11,469 nucleotides of DNA, from assembly GCA_937873435.1 (NCBI GenBank), contig CALMWM010000231.1, positions 1 to 11,469 on the forward strand, read 5' to 3'. Shown piece after piece: positions 7,927 through 11,469 of this stretch (position 1 is the stretch's first letter; every line of letters starts with the position of its first letter). Under the pieces are notes generated by a model. It did not search any database and was not told where the DNA came from. It saw nothing but the letters and a program-made list of their open reading frames with translations. This stretch comes from an uncultured Gallionellaceae bacterium (GTDB lineage Bacteria > Pseudomonadota > Gammaproteobacteria > Burkholderiales > Sulfuricellaceae). The translations under genes and the position numbers were made by a program.

Positions 7927-8658
7927 ATGTCGCATATGGATGCACCGCAAAGCCCCAAGCAAAACCATCTTCTCGCTTCCCTGCCCCCGGCGGAATACGA
8001 GCGCATTGCTCCCCGCCTGGAATTGATCGCGATGCCGCTGGGCGAAGTCATCTATGAATCCGGCAGCACGTTGCGGCACGCCTATTTTCCGACCACCGCC
8101 ATCGTGTCCCTGCAATACCTGATGGAAAACGGCGCATCGTCCGAAATCGCAGGAGTGGGCAACGAAGGCGTGCTCGGCATTTCACTTTTCCTGGGCGGCA
8201 ACAGCACCCTCACCCGGGCCATCGTCCAGACCGCCGGCCACGGCTACCAACTGCAAGCGCAGTGGCTGATGGAGGAATTCAATCGTGCCGGGCCGATGAT
8301 GCGTTTGATGTTGCGTTACACCCAGGCATTGATGACGCAGATGTCCCAAACCGCGGTGTGCAATCGCCAGCATTCGCTGGAGCAGCAGTTGTGCCGCTGG
8401 CTGTTGCTGACTCTCGACCGTTTGCCCTCGAATGAATTGACCATGACCCAGGAATTGATCGCCGGAATGCTCGGCGTGCGCCGCGAAGGCATTACCGAGG
8501 CCGCCGGCCATTTACAGCAAGCGGGGTTTATCCGCTACCGCCGCGGCCACATCACGGTACTGGATCGGGCGGGGCTGGAGACGCGCACCTGCGAATGCTA
8601 TGCGGTGGTCAAAAAGGAATTCGGACGTTTACTGCGCGATGCCCGAAATTATCTATGA
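7927..8658 (+). CDS. Crp/Fnr-superfamily transcriptional regulator
   Basis: A 243-residue one-component regulator. Residues about 15-135 form a cyclic-nucleotide-binding-like beta roll (PLGEVIYESGS, YFPTTAIVSLQYLMENG, GVGNEGVLGISLFLGG). Residues about 145-215 form the winged helix, with a recognition helix around VRREGITEAAGHLQQ (184-198) followed by AGFIRYRRGHITVLD. The phosphate-binding cassette is not canonical: the glutamate expected after GVLG is Ile85. None of the N-terminal cysteines that ligate iron-sulfur in Fnr are present, so the signal is unknown. A CxC pair (C222, C224) occurs near the C-terminus. M1 (7927) and M4 (7936) are both possible starts; AGG at 7914-7916 favours the first, CGGA at 7924-7927 the second. 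Its targets may include neighbouring genes, but this is inference. Confidence 0.88.
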   Translation: MSHMDAPQSPKQNHLLASLPPAEYERIAPRLELIAMPLGEVIYESGSTLRHAYFPTTAIVSLQYLMENGASSEIAGVGNEGVLGISLFLGGNSTLTRAIVQTAGHGYQLQAQWLMEEFNRAGPMMRLMLRYTQALMTQMSQTAVCNRQHSLEQQLCRWLLLTLDRLPSNELTMTQELIAGMLGVRREGITEAAGHLQQAGFIRYRRGHITVLDRAGLETRTCECYAVVKKEFGRLLRDARNYL

Positions 8659-8722
8659 CCTCACTCAAAAGTCGCTGCGAATCCTTGGCGCCGCCCCTGC
8701 TTTGCCCGAAGACGCCGTCTTA

Positions 8723-8738
8723 TGTGCGATAGCGCACG
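8723..8738. promoter_or_regulatory. CRP/FNR-like dyad upstream of the kinase gene
   Basis: TGTGC-GATAGC-GCACG is a near-symmetric 5-6-5 site whose inner GTGCG/CGCAC arms pair perfectly. The layout matches the TGTGA-N6-TCACA geometry used by Crp-family proteins, and a Crp/Fnr-type gene ends 65 nt upstream. It is about 180 nt before the kinase start, far for direct activation. The assignment is speculative. Confidence 0.3.
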
Positions 8739-8838
8739 GAAAGCGGCAGGATTAATCACCATAATGAAATATGGCCGCTTGGAATGGGTGCGCGAACTCA
8801 ATTTACCCCGGCGCCCGCGCACCGAAACATGTATATCT

Positions 8839-8857
8839 TGTGCGGCATTAGCGTACA
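8839..8857. promoter_or_regulatory. Second TGTGCG dyad upstream of the kinase gene
   Basis: TGTGCG (8839-8844) is followed after 7 nt by CGTACA (8852-8857). Five of the six arm positions are symmetric (TGTnCG ... CGnACA). It shares its first six bases with the dyad at 8723 and lies about 62 nt before the kinase ATG, a suitable distance for a regulator site. Function is inferred. Confidence 0.25.
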
Positions 8858-8918
8858 GGGAAGTGCGTCCTGGCCGCGCAATCCGCCAGAAATATTCGTG
8901 CTTTAACTAAGGTCGACC

Positions 8919-11147
8919 ATGCAAAGAAAAACCCGCGATCCCGCCATTTCCGGCACTGCTGTCGGCACGGCGGAGGGTAAAACCGAGATTCAACACCAGG
9001 AAGCCTTGCTTAAAACCGGGGCCTTGCAGAACGCTATTCTGAATAGCGCCAACTTTTCGAGCATCGCCACCGACGAGAAGGGCGTGATTCAGATATTCAA
9101 TGTCGGCGCCGAGCGCATGCTGGGTTACATGGCCGCCGACGTCCTGAACAAGATCACCCCGGCCGACATTTCCGATCCTCAGGAAGTGATCGCGCGCGCC
9201 GAAGCATTGAGCCTGGAGCTGTCCACCAAGATCAGGCCGGGCTTCGAAGCCTTGGTCTTCAAAGCCTCGCGCGGGATAGAGGACATCTACGAGTTAACCT
9301 ACATCCGCAAGGACGGCAGCCGCTTCCCGGCCATCGTGTCGGTCACCGCGCTACGCGATGCCCAAGGTGGAATCATCGGCTATCTGTTGATCGGCACGGA
9401 TAATACCGCGCGCAAGCAGGTCGAAGCCGAGCAACAGCGTTTGCTCGAAATGCAAAAGGAAACGAATAAACAACTGCAACAGGCCAACCTCACCTTGCAA
9501 GTCAGCGAGGAAAAGCTCGCGGTGACGCTCAACTCCATCGGCGATGCAGTGATCGCCACCGACGCCGCCGGACGGGTGACGCTGCTGAACCCCCTCGCCG
9601 AGCGGCTCACCGGCTGGACGCAGGCGGAAGCCAGCGGTCGCCCGGTGGACAAGATTTTTCGGATTATCAATCAGGAAACCCGCCAGCCCACGGCTATCCC
9701 GGTAAAGGAAACCCTGGCGCATGGCACGATACAGGGCCTGGCCAACCACACCGTGGTGATTGCACGCGATGGAAGCGAATGCGCTATCGCCGACAGTTGC
9801 GCACCGATTCGCGACCGCGATGGCCAGGTGGTCGGCGCCGTGCTGGTGTTCCGCAATGTCACCGAGGAGTATGCCGCGCAGCAGGCCTTGCGCGATAGTG
9901 CCGCAGAACAGGCGCAACTTTTTGAGGCGTTGCAGGACAAGAACATCGAACTGGTGAGCGCCAAGTCCGCGGCGGAAAAGGCCAACCTCGCGAAGTCGAA
10001 TTTCCTTTCCAGCATAAGCCATGAGCTGCGCACTCCGCTCAATGCCATCCTCGGTTTCGCCCAGTTGCTGGAGGCTGGTTCGCCGCCGCCGACTACAACC
10101 CAGTCCGTCAGGCTGCACGAGATTATCAAGGCAGGATGGTATCTGCTGGAACTGATAAACGAAATCCTCGATCTCGCGGTAATCGAATCCGGCCAGCTAT
10201 CGCTATCGCGAGAACCGGTGTCGCTGAACGAGATCATGCGCGAATGCCAGGCCATGATCGAGCCGCAGGCGCAAAAACGCGGCATCCGGATGAGCTTTCT
10301 CCCGTTCGACAACTCCTGGTTTGCCAATGCCGATCGAACCAGGGTCAAGCAGGTTCTGATCAACCTGCTTTCGAATGCGATAAAGTACAACCGCGAGCAT
10401 GGAATGGTCGAGGTGAAGTGCAGTTTGAGCTCCCCGGAACGAATACGCATCGGCATCAAGGACAGCGGCGCGGGATTGCCTCCGGAAAAGCTGGTGCAGC
10501 TATTTCAGCCGTTCAATCGCCTCGGCCAGGAAACCGGCAGCGAGGAAGGCACAGGCATCGGTCTGGTGGTCACCAAACAACTGGTGGAATTGATGGGCGG
10601 CACCATCGGCGTGGAAAGCACCGTCGGGGTGGGCAGCGAATTCTGGATCGAACTGGCCGGCGACGTTATGCCGCAACTCGCCGCCGGGAATGCGACTTCC
10701 AGAGAACTTGCGCCAGCGGCACAAGTAGACGCGGCGTTGCGCACCCTGCTCTACGTGGAAGACAATCCGGCCAACCTGATGCTGGTCGAGCAAATCATCG
10801 AGGGCCACCCCCATGTACGCATGTTGAGCGCCCGCGATGGACATCTCGGCATAGCGCTGGCACGCGCCCACCTTCCGGATGTGATCCTGATGGACATCAA
10901 TCTGCCAGGCATCAGCGGCATCGAAGCCCTGAACATCCTGCGCGAAATCCCCGCGACAACGCACATCCCGGTTATTGCCCTCAGTGCCAATGCAATGCTC
11001 CGCGATATCGAGAAGGGGCTAGAGCATGGATTCTTCCGCTACCTCACCAAGCCCATCAAAATCAATGAATTTATGAGCGCGTTGGACGATGCGTTACAAT
11101 TTTCAGAAAAACAGGTCAACACCCATAAAACCGGACTATTACCATGA
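8919..11147 (+). CDS. Hybrid sensor histidine kinase (PAS-PAS-HisKA-HATPase-REC)
   Basis: A 742-residue sensor kinase with an attached receiver. Two PAS domains (about 35-165 and 195-317) are joined by a coiled coil (165-200); a second coiled coil (317-360) leads to HisKA with phosphoacceptor H368 in SISHELRTP. The ATPase domain (about 470-582) shows the N box with N486, the G1 box DSGAGLPPE (D515), an F box around F529-F532 and the G2 box GTGIGL (544-549). The C-terminal receiver (about 608-728) has acidic E614/D615, phosphoacceptor D659 in LMDINLPG, S689 and K711. All catalytic residues are intact. No signal peptide or membrane segment is seen, so it is probably a cytoplasmic sensor of a redox, light or small-molecule cue. 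AAGG (8909-8912) precedes the ATG by 6 nt. Its stop overlaps the next start (ATGA), indicating a shared operon. Confidence 0.95.
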   Translation: MQRKTRDPAISGTAVGTAEGKTEIQHQEALLKTGALQNAILNSANFSSIATDEKGVIQIFNVGAERMLGYMAADVLNKITPADISDPQEVIARAEALSLELSTKIRPGFEALVFKASRGIEDIYELTYIRKDGSRFPAIVSVTALRDAQGGIIGYLLIGTDNTARKQVEAEQQRLLEMQKETNKQLQQANLTLQVSEEKLAVTLNSIGDAVIATDAAGRVTLLNPLAERLTGWTQAEASGRPVDKIFRIINQETRQPTAIPVKETLAHGTIQGLANHTVVIARDGSECAIADSCAPIRDRDGQVVGAVLVFRNVTEEYAAQQALRDSAAEQAQLFEALQDKNIELVSAKSAAEKANLAKSNFLSSISHELRTPLNAILGFAQLLEAGSPPPTTTQSVRLHEIIKAGWYLLELINEILDLAVIESGQLSLSREPVSLNEIMRECQAMIEPQAQKRGIRMSFLPFDNSWFANADRTRVKQVLINLLSNAIKYNREHGMVEVKCSLSSPERIRIGIKDSGAGLPPEKLVQLFQPFNRLGQETGSEEGTGIGLVVTKQLVELMGGTIGVESTVGVGSEFWIELAGDVMPQLAAGNATSRELAPAAQVDAALRTLLYVEDNPANLMLVEQIIEGHPHVRMLSARDGHLGIALARAHLPDVILMDINLPGISGIEALNILREIPATTHIPVIALSANAMLRDIEKGLEHGFFRYLTKPIKINEFMSALDDALQFSEKQVNTHKTGLLP

Positions 11148-11469
11148 TTAGCCAACATGAAATCCTTAATGCCAGCATTCTGATCGCTGACGACCAGCAG
11201 GCCAATGTGCTGTTACTTGAGGAAATACTGCGCGATGCCGGCTATGCCCGCATTGCGTCGACGACAGATCCCCATGCAGTCTGCGAGCTGCATCGCCAAA
11301 ACAACTACGACCTGATCCTGCTCGATCTGCAGATGCCCGGCATGGATGGCTTCCAGGTGATGGAAGGCCTGAAGGAAATCGAAACGGATGGCTACCTTCC
11401 GGTGCTGGTGATCACCGCCCAGCCGGATCACAAGCTGCGCGCGCTCGCCGCCGGCGCAAAAGATTTCGT
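11144..11469 (+). CDS. Response regulator receiver protein (3' end outside window)
   Basis: The first 108 codons of a response regulator, cut by the right edge. The receiver fold is clear: ILIADDQQANVLLLEEIL with acidic D16/D17, phosphoacceptor D61 in LILLDLQMPGMDGF, Thr91 in VLVITA, and AAGAKDF just before where the conserved lysine would come. The start ATG overlaps the kinase stop as ATGA (11144-11147), and there is no strong ribosome site, so translation is probably coupled. It is the natural phosphotransfer partner of the upstream hybrid kinase. The output domain lies outside the window. Receivers with this style of sequence (TTDP, DGYLPVLVITA, ALAAGAKDF) are often fused to HD-GYP or other effector domains, but nothing here decides that. 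Confidence 0.93.
   Translation, partial: MISQHEILNASILIADDQQANVLLLEEILRDAGYARIASTTDPHAVCELHRQNNYDLILLDLQMPGMDGFQVMEGLKEIETDGYLPVLVITAQPDHKLRALAAGAKDF

Larger units (their letters stand above)
8659..8918. other. 260-bp intergenic region with two TGTGCG dyads
   Basis: No credible gene is seen here; a 62-codon open frame (8722-8910) has no recognisable family or ribosome site. The stretch carries a weak AAGAC/GTCTT hairpin (8709-8721) and two partial palindromes beginning TGTGCG (8723-8738 and 8839-8857), suitable as regulator sites for the downstream kinase. A further short inverted repeat CCATA/TATGG lies at 8759-8774. No clear sigma70 promoter was found. Confidence 0.45.

Noticed and set aside
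8709..8721. AAGAC-GCC-GTCTT hairpin as terminator of the Crp/Fnr gene
   Set aside because: Only a 5-bp stem and no T-tract; too weak to call.
8722..8910. A 62-codon open frame between the Crp/Fnr gene and the kinase
   Set aside because: No recognisable family or ribosome site, and composition rich in Arg and Cys as expected from random GC-rich sequence; better read as regulatory DNA.

Overview
The window looks like a chromosomal segment of a betaproteobacterium of moderately high GC content. The clues are the uvrA / MFS transporter / ssb neighbourhood, common in that class, the proteobacterial-type SSB with a DDIPF tail, and the set of DUF4398, OmpA, BON and lmo0937-like envelope genes. A Gallionellaceae/Nitrosomonadales relative is my guess only; no rRNA or other decisive marker is present.

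Layout. (1) 1-2484, minus strand: the first 828 residues of UvrA, the damage-recognition ATPase of nucleotide excision repair; the C-terminus lies beyond the left edge. (2) 2485-2788: a promoter for uvrA, a pair of inverted GC-rich REP-like hairpins, and the promoter and palindromic operator of a toxin-antitoxin operon. (3) 2789-3320: a Phd/YefM-type antitoxin overlapping a RelE-type mRNA interferase. The module sits between uvrA and the genes that often face it directly. (4) 3375-5245: a YajR-like MFS transporter followed after 2 nt by ssb, ending in a strong bidirectional terminator.

(5) 5383-7833: an envelope gene cluster. A BON-domain lipoprotein (minus strand) is divergent from a DUF4398 lipoprotein and a DUF4398-coiled-coil-OmpA lipoprotein, followed by a 48-residue lmo0937-like membrane peptide. 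(6) 7927-8658: a Crp/Fnr-superfamily regulator without recognisable cAMP or iron-sulfur ligands. (7) 8919-11469: a soluble PAS-PAS-HisKA-HATPase-REC hybrid histidine kinase, joined by an ATGA stop/start overlap to a second receiver protein cut by the right edge.

How the parts may work together. The left half is DNA maintenance (uvrA, ssb) carrying an inserted-looking toxin-antitoxin module. The right half reads as an envelope-associated group (four small lipoproteins or membrane proteins) next to a one-component regulator and a phosphorelay. Whether these regulators control the envelope genes is inference from proximity only. I found no CRISPR array, tRNA, rRNA, insertion sequence or phage genes, and I do not claim a new defence or metabolic system here.
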